Of a stretch of 64,000 bases of DNA, positions 13,101 to 28,100 are shown piece by piece. The position numbers and the translations under genes are program-made. This DNA is from Scolanthus callimorphus (lineage: Eukaryota > Cnidaria > Anthozoa > Actiniaria > Edwardsiidae), in contig CM066914.1 in assembly GCA_033964015.1 (NCBI GenBank), forward strand, positions 23,922,234-23,986,233, read 5' to 3'. A model generated the notes under the pieces. That model did no database searches. It saw nothing but the letters and a program-made list of their open reading frames with translations, and had not been told where the DNA came from. Each line of letters starts with the position of its first letter. Position 1 is the first letter of the stretch.

Positions 13101-16100
13101 GAAACTTTATCCTACGACTTTTCGCAGTTGTCCGCTTGTTATAGAGATCGTTAGAGCGGTTTTCACATGACTGTCATGAAAACAATTGCAATTGAGCAAA
13201 CACTAGCCAATCAGAATCGAGAGATTCATGACTTGCCGAAACAATCACTCAGTAATGACACAATTGTATTTACTACAGAATTTTATTGGCTGAGAAAAAC
13301 GAATAGCCAATGAGAACGCAAAGCAATCGCAATTACATAACAAGTCTTGACAGTCATGTGAAATCCGCTCCTTTAGGTAATCTATTTTAGCTATCAAATG
13401 TTCCGCATTTCTAAGGAACATTTTACTCAAATCAAAAATTTCACGGTATTTCTTCCCTTTCTGAAAATTGGTTTGCTATCAACGCTTGGAATGAGTTTCA
13501 TGGCCGTCCTTTCTGTTCCTTGTAGACAGTCTGGTTCTGCTGCCAAACCCTTGAGGTCAAGTTAAATTAGCTTTTGAAGAAAAACATAATTGGTCAATTA
13601 TAATTTCAAAGTTTGTCTTTTTAAAAAGCTCTCTTCTCAGTTCTATTTATTGTATCATCCACAGTCTTTTTCCGGCTCGTCGGTGGTGCTACACCCTTCT
13701 CGGGCAGAGTGGAAATTAGACAGACAGGACAGTGGGGAACCATTTGCAGCGATGGAAGCTGGGGACTGAACGAAGCTAAAGTAGTTTGCAAGTCGCTAGG
13801 TTACTCTGGAGCTGTTTCTGGGTCTTGCTGCGGTCGCTATGGACAAGGAAATGGAACTATCTGGTTACAGAATGTGAGGTGTAGTGGAACAGAAACATCG
13901 CTCACCTCGTGTAGACATGGTGGGTGGGGCACACACACGTGTACCCACCAGATGGATGTTGGTGTCTCGTGTATCCCGGCAACATCTCAAGGTATGTAAA
14001 TTGTATGCTGTTGTATGGCATTGCTTTATGCAATGAGCGTGGTTTGACTCTGGCGCTATACGACCTATTTGGGCAAAGCAATACGAACGAAAGCTTATAG
14101 TGGAAGTTGTCCAAAATTGTGCATTTTTGATGTTCGCACAACCAGTATAAGTACACCAAATTGACTGACTGATGGCCCGTAAACCATGTAAACGAGCAGG
14201 GTGACACCCTCTTTTTATTGCCTTTTTTCCGTAACCTTATCATCAAGTTTGGAACTACCTTGAATAACTCTAGAGAGTAAGATTAGAAGAATTAATACAT
14301 AGAGTATATTGAGGCGCGGAGATATTATTTTCGAGTGGCAAGAACAATATTATATGGATATCTTTTTATTATATGGATAAATTGAGCAACTCACTTGGTA
14401 AAGTCGCTTCTTTGTCAAATGCTCCCTCATCGTTCTGATTCCCAGTTTTAAGATCTTATTTCCCCTTCCGTTGCTGTAATTTTCTCTGCCATTGAGTTGA
14501 ACTAAGGCTTTTCTCTTTAGAACTAGAACAAAACATAGTTTTGTGGCTTAAAACCCGAGTGACCGAGCGAGATTTCACTGCAGACGAAGTGAGGAAAACA
14601 ACACTGAAAGATTGGCGGGAAATAGTGTAAGCGCGCGTACACAACCGGGACATAACTTTTTCATGTTTTCACCACTGTGAAGATATGGAAAATACGAGTG
14701 TTTTAGTTTCCGGTAAAACACTGGCATCCATATAATAAGCGAGAAGTACTTTATAAAGCAACATATTTAAAGACGAGATCAAGCTTCCGTTGCGTCCAAG
14801 TTTTGTTTAAGTAGTCATCCATGCAAGAAGGAAAAGAAACTCCATTGTTCTACGGCATTGAAGGTTCCCCACATAGGATATGTCCCATTTTCTTACCACA
14901 AAAAGTTGTCATGAGTAGTAACAAAATACAAGTGAAACAATTATAGATTTCAATTTGTTTGAAATCTTGCGATAAAACGTCTCCAGACCAATCAGATTAA
15001 AGAAAAACAAAGGAATGAGAATCACTATTTTACGCTAGGTTCCCCATATACGAAGTCTTTAAAACTCGTATATCCATAAATCCCAAGAAAAGTTTTCCTA
15101 GCATGGTAATTTCACTGATATTTGTGTCTAAGCCAACGAAATCGCCTATATTTTCAATAGAAATTAATTGCATTCCAGCATGCTTTGCCGTTGGCCTGGG
15201 TAGTTCTTATACGGACCATCACTTAATAAGCCAACATGTTTGTTTAGATCTTGGATAAAAGGTTCCGGCTGTCTGGGTGCAACTCAGACCCAGTCCACAC
15301 TAAACCGTTTTCAAACGAAAACCGATACTTTTTGCTCCGGATACGGCTATCGTCCACACTACAACGCCGAAAACGATCACCGAAAACGGCGAAAACAATA
15401 CGAAAACGATAAGTGTGGACACAAATCTTTTTGAAAAGGGGCAAAAAGTATCCGTTTTCGTTTGAAAACGATGTAGTGTGGACGGAGTCTCAGGGCTAAC
15501 AAGCTAACATCTTCCATTGTAAATGCTATGCTGTAAATGTATTTTTTATTACTTCATGGTGCTAATGGTAGTTTGCATGACATTTTTTTACACACTTTGT
15601 CTATTAATATTTCAGTTCGACTAGTTAATGGCCAAACTCCAAGTGCAGGTCGTGTAGAGATACAAATCGCTAACCAATGGGGTACAGTATGTGACCAGGG
15701 ATGGGACAGACAAGACGCCACGGTCGTCTGCCGTCAACTTGGTTTTCCATCTGCCGTGTCTGCTGTTCAGTGCTGTGGCCAGTTTGGATCTGGAAATGGT
15801 ACCGTATGGATGGAGAATGTGCAATGTAGAGGATCTGAAGCTTCTCTTGCATCCTGCCCTCAAAAAGGCTGGGGACTCTCTAACTGCACTTATGGAACAG
15901 ATGCTGGTGTTGTATGTAGCCCGAAAGGTCAGTGCGTGTAGCTCTTTAGAGGCAATGTGGCTTAGGAACATTGTCACGTGTTGTGAGTTTGCCGATACCA
16001 ACATCTGCTAAATGACTAGCAATTGGTCTTTTTACTAAATAAGGAAGTGGCAGTAAATCCCCGTTGCTAGGCTCGATTTCCAGCCGTTGTTTGTGTAGGT

Positions 16101-19100
16101 CCGCGATCCTCTCCCGACAAATGGCTGGATCAGTGGTCTCGCTCGCTTGTCAATGACGTCACACCGTATCATGAAGCGAAGAAAATACTTAGTATAAGTC
16201 AGCTATTTCGAAAAGCCTGTATTACGCTACAAGCCATAACATCTCTTCCCTGAAGAAAATTCTGTGCTGCAGCTTGACATTAAAGAATGCAAGACGGATT
16301 TTGCAAGCCTTTCGACATTCGTGACATTATCCGTTGTGTCGTTTGAGCCAATTACTATTCGGTAAGCGTACTTGTCCCCCAAAAGAGGGCAGGTTCTTAG
16401 CTGGTTGGCTGATCGTCCCAAATCCAGACAGTGATCCAGCCGTTGCTGGGGGAACGGACCGCGGGCCTAAAAATTTGCAGGAAGACGGTGAAATTATGTG
16501 GAATAAATATACAGTATTTTGATGATGAGTTAATCACACTTGATTTGATTTTTTTACTTTCCCTGTTATTCCTTTAGTTTTGTAACCACTGTGTTTTTCT
16601 ATTCTACTTTCAGTCCGTTTAGTTGGTGGTTCAAAGCCCTCGGAAGGCCGTGTTGAAGTATTTCATAAAGGATATTGGGGCACAATATGCGATGACCAGT
16701 GGGACGTGAATGATGCCAAAGTCATCTGTGGAATGCTGGGATATGGAGCAGTGAGAGCTGTTGGTAGTGCTCGCTTTGGTCAAGGAACGGGAAAGATATT
16801 GTTGGATGATGTGGGTTGTACTGGAGTAGAGAAAGACATATCTCAGTGTCGGTCCAATGGATGGGGTGTCCATAACTGCGGACATAGCGAAGATGCTGGC
16901 GTCGTCTGTCGGGAAAATGGTGAGCATGTTTCGTTTCTAGTCTATGAGGTATGGGGAATTTTGACAAATTCTGCCCTTAATGTTACTCAAGATGTTACAA
17001 AACTTGGTGGTTCTATTGAATTCTGACGGAATAATACTTACCCGCCCGAGCGAGAAAATTAGTATTTGATAAATAATTATTAAAGTCACTAATTAATAAT
17101 TTATTAATAGTAAATATCGATATAATGTTTGTTTTTTACTCTTAAAACGTTTTTAACCGATATATCATAGTAGCAAAATTGACCCTCTTCGTAATGGTCA
17201 ACAATCTTTGTAATATTGTTACCTTGTATACCAATGAATTTTGTTCAGAAACAATTTCTTGCCAATTTCATATCTGGTACCCTTAAAATTTCATAACCTT
17301 TGCCAGGGGACTAACTCGCGGCATACTCAGACCAAATCAACAACAACAACAACATTTTATTTGATTTTTATCATGTTTACAACATTTTTTTTTAAGCTGA
17401 CCCGCAAAATAGCAGAGCTAATCGAGCCGGGTAGCTTTTATCATGAATAGAAAAATAGAAGAATGAATAAATAAATTATTATTATAATAATACCAAATTA
17501 AAGTGTCAAGAATGTGCAAATATTCCCTCCCCTCTGTAAGGTTAAACATCTGCTATATCTTAGTTTACTAGCCACATCTCCACATTTAAGCTGTGAGCCC
17601 ATTACCCGAATTTTGTTTTAATGTCTCCGCAATCGCTAATGGATTTTGTAGAGATAATTTAAGCCTGCTCAGTCGAATATTTTTGTGTCGTCAGTTCAAA
17701 AACTGTCATATTTTCCTTTACTCAGGCCTTGAACACAATTTTAGGGCCCAAAACCTCAGTGCTGTCACGAGTTTATTGAAGTAGCTTCTTTAAATGTAGT
17801 CAAGTTCACAAGAAATGAGCAAAATCTATCGTCTAGGTTTGTTAACTAACCTTTTAGCTGCTAGATAAGTAACAAATTTGGGCATTTTAGTGTGATATCG
17901 AGTGGATTGAATTGGATTGTGAATTGGCATTGATTTCTTACCAGGCTGAACTGTTTTCAAACTTGGAAATTTGATAGCGAAAGCTATTAAACCTTACATA
18001 AGAATGCCTGTTTAATGCAAATTCAGTTCCGTTTTTCTTTCTAAGACTAAGTTGAAACATAATATAGGATTCTGAGTTGTTTTGTAGACCAGTGGTCTCA
18101 TTTCAACATTTTGTTGAAACAATAGTTCCTGGCTCAGCTCCTCGAAACATCCGAGTGTACAACCGTACATGGTCGACCATCTTGGTTCAGTGGGACCCTA
18201 TTCCGCCAGCAGATGTATACGGTACACTTATGGGGTACCGCGTGTACTATCGCAATCTCAATGCGTCAGCGGGATTTACTAACATGTCGACTGGGCCCAG
18301 CACGCTTCAAGTCTTACTCAGAAGCTTAGATGGTAATACGATCTACGAGATACAAGTTGCGGCGTTCAATCAGCGTGGTAATGGGCCGACAAGTATAATA
18401 AGAGCGAAGACAAGGGTAGTCGGTGAGTAATCGCGAAAGTTTACTGAATATTTATGCCTCTCATTCCATTATTTTGCAATTGCATTGCATTCTCCGATTA
18501 AAAATGTTAGGTTTATTCATAGGGAGTTACTGCGATTTTCATAATTCTGCGAACTCCCACTTACATTTCCGAACGCCAGACTGCGTTTTAGCTTCCGTCA
18601 ATCAAACCTTTTTTAAGAAAGGCGCATGGATTTCAGGGGTTTCAATAGAAGGCAGCTACCGGCGGTGAACCGCCGTCCACTTTGGCTGCTGAACGCCGGC
18701 AACTTTCGTAGGCTGTATAACTGATCAGTTTCAAGAAAAATGTTAAAGCAATAGAACATGAATATGATAATTATGTTGCCCTCAAAACGCAGGAAAACGC
18801 CTCTTCTGCTACCGAAATTTTAACATTTCCCATACCCGCCAAGAGGGCTCAGGCAATACGGCCTTGCAGGATAACGCTTTTTGTGCTCCGAAATTTCAAA
18901 ATTTCCCGAGGGCATGCCCCCGTACCCTCATAGAAGGCACACGCCTTACGCCCTTCGTATGGGGCCCCAAAACCCAGCCGCCTATAACAAAACTTATTGA
19001 AACCCCTGGGATTTTATCTGATGTTCCGACGTTCTCTGATGGTGTCTATTTATTTTTTATATTTCAGCCTCCTTCCGTCTTGTCGGTGGAACAGTGCCAT

Positions 19101-22100
19101 TTGCTGGCCGCGTTGAAGTGAACTACCAGAACAGAGGATGGGGAACTATATGCAGCGACGGTAGTTGGGGACTGAACGAAGCTACAGTAGTTTGCATGTC
19201 GCTAGGTTACTCTGGAGCTGTATCCGGATCTTGTTGTGGTCGCTATGGACAAGGACACGGAACTATCTGGTTACAGAATGTGACGTGTAGTGGAACAGAA
19301 ACATCGCTCACCTCGTGTAGACATGATGGGTGGGGCACACACACGTGTACCCACCAGATGGATGTTGGTGTCTCCTGCATTCCTTCATACTCGAATGGTA
19401 TGCTAGGGTTATGATATGATATGGTGTTGTATTGTGTGTTTTTTGGTTTCTCTGACAACGATATAAATGACCGGATTATATGAAATTTCTTCGCATTTCA
19501 CAGTTCGGGTGGTCGGCGGCCAAATTCCTAGTACAGGTCGTGTGGAGATACAAATCGCTAACCAATGGGGTACAATATGTGATCAGGGATGGGACAGACA
19601 AGACGCCACGGTCGTCTGCCGTCAACTTGGTTTTCCATCTGCTGTGTCTGCTGTCCAGTGCTGTGGCCAGTTTGGATCTGGAAATGGTACCGTATGGATG
19701 AAGAATGTGCAATGTAGAGGATCTGAATCTTCTCTGGCTTCCTGCCCTCAAAAGGGCTGGGGACTCTCCAACTGCACTCATGGAAGGGATGCTGGTGTTG
19801 CGTGTAGTCCTACGGGTAAGCCAAATGGCAACATAGTCTTGTTTTTTTAATTTCCTTTTCAACATTTTTCTATTTTTCTCATGCATTCCATGTTACAACT
19901 AACTGTTCAAAAACTATAATATTTCTGCAACCAGGCTTTGTTATTGTGCTTCTTATTCTCCTTTCATTCCTCAGTTCGCTTAGTTGGTGGTTCAAGTTCC
20001 TTAGAAGGACGCGTAGAGGTATTCTATAACGGGACCTGGGGCACGATATGTGATGATTCCTGGAACTTGAATGATGCCAAAGTCATCTGTAGAATGCTGG
20101 GATATGGTGCAGTTCGAGCAGTTGGCAGTGCACGTTTTGGTCAAGGGCGTGGAAAGATATGGTTGGATGATGTTGGTTGTACTGGAGTAGAGAAAGACAT
20201 ATCTAAGTGTCGGTCTCGAGGATGGGGTGTCCATAACTGCGGACATAGCGAAGATGCCGGCGTCGTGTGCCGTCTACAAGGTAAGGAAGATGTAAGTTTT
20301 AAAGATAATATACTCCGATTGTACTCGTGTTGGTGTTTGTAGACCCCAGTGTTGTTGTTTACTATTTGTTTTCCGTTTTTGTTGCTGTTAGTCGACTGAA
20401 TAACAATATAATCCTATCTAAACTGCGCACCTTTTCGCGCGGCGCCCTGTACATGTGCTTGTCAACTTTAGCCGACAATTAGCCGAGCTTTTTGTTGAGC
20501 CTCAGTTCCATGGAGTGACTGAGGTAGACTGACACGATTATTTTGACAGAACAGGCTGTCTACGCGTAACTCTGATGAAATTGATAACAAAGGAATTCGT
20601 GTTCCGAGCTATTTACTAGAACATCCCTTTGCCATTCTCCTCGTCTATACTATTTCAGTTTTGTTGTTTATGCGAGACTGGACAAAATTTGAATCCTACA
20701 AAGTGCTTAGGAATAGTCCAGTTTCGAATTTTCTACTGTACCGCTGAAGCCTCAATATGAAGTCGAAAAACTTGCGAATACCGACGAGAAACTGATGAAG
20801 CTTGAATGATATAATAGACAATCTTGAGGAAACGTTTCGGACTCGTTGGTATTCACGACTTCATTGAGGTTTCCACTGTATTTGTGCGCCGTTGATGCAC
20901 ATTCAGCAGTAGAGTAGAGTAACTAGACTATTTGCGTCTGATACTCGTTTCTGAGACACCAGAGTTTCACGTTAGAGTTTCACCAATTTTTACCATAACT
21001 ACATCAAGTTAGCTCTGAAGTAGTACCTTATCCGATAGATTTTCTAGCTATTTTCCTCAATAGCTAAGATTATCATTTATTTCTTGAATACAGCCCCAAC
21101 CATTGCCCCAAGAAACGTCAAAGCTCACAACGTCAGTTCGACCGGAATCCTGGTCCAATGGGATCGGATCCCTCTCCAACCCACTCAAGCCTCGCCAATT
21201 CGATATCGGGTATTCTACCGGGTAGCCAACTCATCCATCATTCGGTCCAATCTTACGCAAAGCAACGACACGAAGATCATACTAACAGGTTTACGGAGCT
21301 ATACGTTGTACGAAATACAAGTAGCAGGCTGGAATCAGCAAGGGGATGGACCAAGAAGTGCAGTTGTGTTTACACGAACAGATGAAGATGGTGAGTTTAT
21401 TGAGGAAAAACAGATGTGCTCCTTTCTGTGTTGTGAAGTACGGTATTTCTTTCCTCTTTCAGTCCCTGTTTCAGCCCCTGGTGTTGTCAGCATAGTAAAC
21501 CAGACGTCTACCAGTCTACTGGTGTCTTGGACTGCGCTCCCATCAGACCAGGTCCGTGGTGTGTTGCTAGGTTACCGTGTCCAGTTCTCTCCCGTCAACT
21601 CCACCACCCATCCCGTTACCATCACTACAGGCCCTTCTACACTAAATTATACCTTACGTGGATTGGCCAAGTTCACGGCTTATCTAGTGCAAGTGGCGGC
21701 GTTTACAAGTAAAGGAGCTGGTCCAAGGCGTAATGTCATTCATTATACTAGCGAAGATGGTACGTATTTTGTTTCTTTGTTCTTCTTTGCGGAGCTTCCA
21801 TTTAGGTCGACGTGTGCGGAGCATCGTAGGTAAAAAAAATGGAAACGTCTCGAGGTAATTTTGTGGCCTTATGTCTGACTATGTCCTAGAGGCTAGCTGA
21901 AGGCCATCTTTCCGCCGGTGTATACCTCCTCACAAGATACCGTAAAACCAGACTTGAGATATTTGTCCCTGAGGAGTATGGTTATTAGACATTTCATGCA
22001 TTAGCAAAATCTTGTATTCCTAAATATTACGTTTGATGGCCGCTCCAAGATACTGACAAGTCACTTTGTGTATAGTTCCAAGTGCACCCCCACCAAACCT

Positions 22101-25100
22101 GCGCGTCCTGAACCAAACATCCAGTAGTGTTGTCCTCGGATGGGATAAGATCCCTGTGGATAAGATACATGGCGTGTTGCTAGGATACAGAGTGACGTAT
22201 GGACTTGTCAATCGCTCGTCAGTACAAACTAGTGAAACTGGTGCAAACTGGATGCAAGTGACCATAACCGGTTTACAGAAGCACTCGACGTATTGGTTTA
22301 CCGTGAGTGGGTTTACTAGTGTAGGAGTTGGACCGACAAGCCCTCGTCTTATAGCAAGCACAAATCAGGACGGTGAGTGAAGGGGTAACCAGTAGCAATA
22401 TAGCAATACGCAACATAATTACCGTGTGTCATGGTCACGCTGCGACACGCCACATACCGCATTCGCTATTTGGTTTTCATTTTATTATTCGTTGCCATTT
22501 TAGTTACGTTTATGTTCCAGGGAGCTGTATACGGCTAGGGAGAGCATGTCTTCCCTCCATCTTGAAAATTGTATGGCGGATAATTTCATCGTGAGGGGGA
22601 GATCACACATGGAATAAGAGTCGGCTTTTAGACTCGGTAGTAATACATGGCCATGAAGATTTTGAACATAACATTTACTCTTGAGTCTAACGTCTTACCA
22701 CAAGCTTACAATTAAACTGCAAGTAAGCATTCTTTTAGAATGAAAGAGGGAGACATCTTCTGAAATGAGGGGAGACTTGGCTCCCCTGACTGACCAATTT
22801 GGGGGAGATTTGTAAAAATTTAGAGCGCAAATTCTCGCAATCTCGCGCTGAAACGCAAGCCCTGACGTTGTCTTTAAAATTTAGCCGTTGATTTACATGA
22901 TACGACAGCTGATCATTGCTTTTATTTTAGTTCCCAGTGTTCCCCACCAAATGTGCGTGCCGTCAACAAAAGCTCGACCAGTATTGCTGTTTACTGGGAC
23001 CCAGTCCCCTCATCTCAGGTGCACGGCATCTTGCTTGGTTACCACGTGACGTACAGCAGGAGAGGGAGTGGTACCCAGTTTACCAATCAGACAGGAGCTC
23101 GCACACTTGATATATTACTGACTGGTCTCCAGGCCTACTCTATCTATGATATCTGTGTTGACGCCTTCACCGTCAAAGGACACGGACCACGCAGTAGTTT
23201 GGTCTCCGTCAGAACAGATGAGGATGGTATGGCAATTTCTCATTGTAATAAGGAGGGAAGAGATACTGATCGTTCAACGATGTGAAAGGATTCGGGGTAT
23301 CAAGATTTACTAAAATTGTATGACCTTCCATATATGTTTCAAGTTATCGTGAAAGTTATCGTCCCCAGCTAAGATCAGCGATAAAATGCGAGTGAAAACG
23401 CTTATTAGGCTCCTTTAATCTAATAATGTGTTACTTATTTTCTAGTGCCCAGTGCTTCTCCTGCAAATTTCCGCCTGCTGAATCACACATCCACCACTAT
23501 CACGGTTGCCTGGAATCGCCTCCCTGTGGACAAGATACGTGGCATTCTGTTGGGTTACCGTGTTGATTATCGCCTAGTGAATGACTCTACAACACATTCA
23601 ACACAAACAGGTCCTGGTGACCTACAGGCCGTGTTAACAGGATTACAGAAGCACCGTTCATACGTTATTACCGTGCGAGGGTTCACTAGGATTGGCGATG
23701 GACCTGCTAGTCCTGCACTCACGGTTATAACACAGCAAGATGGTGAGATGTAACTGCGTATTTTTATACATCATTAGCACTGCTATTTATTCATATGCAT
23801 TTCTTGTAATTCTTGTGTCTTTTTCTTTCTTTCCTAGTTCCCAGTGTTCCCCCACCAAATGTGCGTGCAGTCAACAAAAGCTCGACCAGTATTGCTGTTA
23901 ACTGGGACCCGGTCCCCTCATCTCAGGTGCACGGCATCTTGCTTGGCTACCGCGTTACGTACAGCAGGAGAGGGAGTGGTACCCAGTTTACCAATCAGAC
24001 AGGAGCTCACACACTGGACATATTACTGACTGGTCTCCAGGCCTACTCTAACTATGATATCTATGTTGACGCTTTCACTGTCAAAGGACACGGACCACGC
24101 AGTAGTTTGATCTCCGTTAAAACAAATGAGGATGGTATGACTTTGTGATCACTGGGATATCTCTTTAAAGCCCTTTTTCTCTTTCGTTGCCGTTCGAATG
24201 TGAAATAACTAAACCCGAGACCTGTTTAACTGGTTTCCCTTTTCCTTCCAATACTCAGTTCCCATCTCAGCCCCCGCCGCAGTCAACATCGTCAACCAGA
24301 CCTCAACCAGTTTAACTGGTTTCCCTTTTCCTTCCAATACTCAGTTCCCATCTCAGCCCCCGCCGCAGTCAACGTCGTCAACCAGATCTCAACCTGTTTA
24401 ACTGGTTTCCCTTTTCCTTCCAATACTCAGTTCCCATCTCAGCTCCCGCCGCAGTCAACGTCGTGAACCAGACCTCAACCAGTTTAACTGGTTTCCCTTT
24501 TCCTTCCAATACTCAGTTCCCATCTCAGCTCCCGCCGCAGTCAACATCGTCAACCAGACCTCAACCAGTTTAACTGGTTTCCCTTTTCCTTCCAATACTC
24601 AGTTCCCATCTCAGCTCCCGCCGCAGTCAACATCGTCAACCAGACCTCAACCTGTTTAACTGGTTTCCCTTTTCCTTCCAATACTCAGTTCCCATCTCAG
24701 CTCCCGCCACAGTCAACATCGTCAACCAGACCTCAACCAGTTTAACTGGTTTCCCTTTTCCTTCCAATACTCAGTTCCCATCTCAGCTCCCGCCGCAGTC
24801 AACATCGTCAACCAGACCTCGACCTGTTTAACTGGTTTCCCTTTTCCTTCCAATACTCAGTTCCCATCTCAGCTCCCGCCACAGTCAACATCGTCAACCA
24901 GACCTCAACCAGTTTACAAGTTTCTTGGAACGCGCTCCAGCCTGACCAAGTCCGTGGTGTGTTGCTAGGTTACCGTATCCAGTTCTCTCCCGTCAACTCC
25001 TCCACCCTTCCCGTTACCATCACTACAGGCCCTACTACACTAAATTATACCTTACGTGGATTGGCCAAGTTCACGGCTTATCTAGTACAAGTGGCGGCGT

Positions 25101-28100
25101 TTACAAGTATAGGAGCTGGTCCAAGCCGTAGTGTCATCCATTATACTAATGAAGAGGGTAGGTCATAGTCTTAATGTCGTTGACCGGCGAAATACTATTG
25201 TGCTATACGTCTGAAATTGTACGCTAGAATGTTTTAAATTTTAGTTATCAGTGTGATCTGTATATTTCGCACATTGTCGTAGAATCAGATTTGGGTGTTT
25301 TGAGTAATAGGGTTGCATTCGGACATACAGCAAGCTGGAGCTCTGCTGTTTCAGCCTAAATTGATCAAGTGTGGCTGATTGACTGGTGAAGACTTTCTTC
25401 GGCTTTTCTGTAAGCTTGAATACGCTATTTTTAACAATTGCAGCCCCAAGTTACTCTTCCGTTGACTGACAACTCACTTATTTTGTGTAGTTCCCAGTGC
25501 ACCTCCACCAAACCTACGCGTCCTGAACCAAACATCCAGTAGTGTTGTCCTCGGATGGGATAAGATCCCTGTGGGTAAGATACACGGTGTGTTGCTAGGA
25601 TACAGAGTGACGTATGGTCTTGTCAATCGCTCGTCAGTACAAACTAGTGAAACTGGTGCAAACTGGATGCAAGTGACCATAACCGGTTTACAGAAGCACT
25701 CGACGTACTGGTTTACCGTGAGTGGGTTTACTAGTGTAGGAGTTGGACCGACAAGCCCTCGTCTTATAGCAAGCACAAGTCAGGACGGTGAGTGGAAGAT
25801 AAATACATTACATTCAGTTAAGTGGTGCGACCGCGTATTGTTGTAACCGTGCATCATCATGGATTATCGTCAGACACGGTACTGACACGGTCACGGTAAT
25901 AACACGGTCTTAGCCCGGACGCCTGTCTCGTTCACGCATTGACACGGTCACGATGCACGTACAGTCACGGTACTGACACGGTCACGGTAATAACACGGTC
26001 TTAACCCGGACGTATGTCTCGTTCACGCATTGACACGGTCACGATGCACCTCAATCACCGTACTGACACACCACTGACACGTTCACGATATAAGAAATGG
26101 CATGCCAGTGGCACGGTTATCCTACTGAAGCAATCTTTTAAGTAGTCTTTCTAAAATTGTTCATAGCTGAACCTATTTTTTTCACCTTAGTTCCCAGTGC
26201 TCCTCCGCCCAATGTAAGTGCCGTCAACAAAAGCTCGACCAGTATTGCTGTTTACTGGAACCCAGTCCCTCATCTCAGGTTCACGGCATCTTGCTTGGTT
26301 ACCGCGTTACGTACAGCAGGAGAGGGAGTGGTACCCAGTTTACCAATCAGACAGGAGCTCACACACTGGACATATTACTGACTGGTCTCCAGGCCTACTC
26401 TATCTATGATATCTATGTTGACGCCTTCACTGTCAAAGGACACGGACCACGCAGTAGTTTGGTCTCCGTCAGGACAGATGAGGATGGTATGTCAATTTCT
26501 CATTGTAATAGACCTTTATCACGCAATATTGATTATTAATATATAATAGTTATCAGAAAATGAAATCCAGTATTCAATTCTACCAAGAGTGGATTAACAA
26601 GAGTTAGAATCTTTCCCTACTGTATTTGTCCACATCACAGTCAGAAAAGTGTCTATTTTTAGATTTGAGTTTCGCGCGCGAAAGTATTCGAATGCTCAGG
26701 TTCGAATGCTCGTATACCCAATACACAACAAATAGAGAATATCCTACCTTATCTTTGCGATTTTAACGGTTTTTCCATTAAGGTTACTGAGAACCTTCGC
26801 GCACGTTGTTCGAAAAAAAATCATACACGTCCTTAGTTTAACCAAAATATGTCAACCTATATATCGTTGGAAAGCTTATAGAATGGACTAGCGGGCTATG
26901 GCAAAAAGAAATCACTTATTGATACCTTTTATTTTTTTAAAGCATTGATGAAATATTTTGGTGTGCTATTTTCACGAGCTAACGCTGTCGAACTGCTGGA
27001 CCATGACTCAAAAGTAACACATTGTTTTAATCCTTAAAGGTGTTTCTCAAAAACCGTGTCTGCGATTTTTTAAATTTTGTTTAGTTCAACAGTTATGAAT
27101 TTTTACAATTTTTAGAGCGTGAAAATTCCACAAAATTTGACCTTCGAAATTTAAAAGTTCGATAACTTTTGAGCAAAGCAAAATTTTAAAAAACGGAGAC
27201 ACGGTTTTTGAGAAACACCTTTAAGGATTAAAACAATGTGTTACTTGGGAGTCAAGTTCTAGCAGTTCGTCAGCGTTATCTCTTGAAACTCTCACATTTG
27301 CTTCCACCGACCCCAACCCCCACGACATGCGGGGATTTTGCCAGGCAATAGTGGGGGAAATATCAGTGGCTTGTCTTGTATTGGTGCCCCGATCCCCAGG
27401 GAGTTTACTTCAAATTTGCTACGGCTCAGATAACCAGCCAGGGGAATGGCGGGAGAAACAAAACATCTGTCTTTTTCATTTCGGAAAAGACACTCTACTG
27501 GTTTTGATAGTATTAGGAAAGTTTCTTGTATCCATCTTGTGGAGGGTGGAATTTGTCCCTTGGGTGGAGGAAATGTTTCCCCTGGGTGTAGGGAATTTTC
27601 CAAGGTGTTCTCCCCTGGTAGGCGGTGGAATTATTTCAAATTTGACAACATCTGTTTCATATTCCCCTGCTATATCGCGGGGGTTGGGGGTCGGTGGAAA
27701 CAAATGACTAGTGCATAAGGGATAGGGGCAAACAAGACTACAAACTCTTATCATGTCTTTTCTACTCGAACAATTCCGAATTATTTCGCTCTGTACAGAC
27801 TGTGAGCTTCGGCTCCCTATGAGTCCCTGCTAACAATCTAAATTTTAGTAAATAAGCTTAAATAAGCTTAAAGGGCCGTGCTTCAAGGAAGGGGCTGTGT
27901 CACGGTTGTTTATAAAATAAGACCAGTGATCTACATAAATCTCAGAATCCTACATTATACTATTATTTAGTGTTATAAAGAAAAAGGAACTGAAACTTGC
28001 ATTATATAGACATCATTTTACGTAAGTTTATAGCTTTCGCTATCAAATTTCCAAGTTTGAAAACTGTTCAGCCTGAACAGAAATCAAAAATTATGTCATT

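Noticed and set aside
16400..16480. Extra exon before SRCR A4
   Set aside because: A frame of 62 residues is open but has no SRCR or FN3 landmark, and no phase-1 acceptor and donor pair of the right spacing was found.
27327..27754. Overlapping open frames on both strands
   Set aside because: All lie inside the inverted-repeat element 27295-27706, and GC-rich ends keep several frames open by chance.
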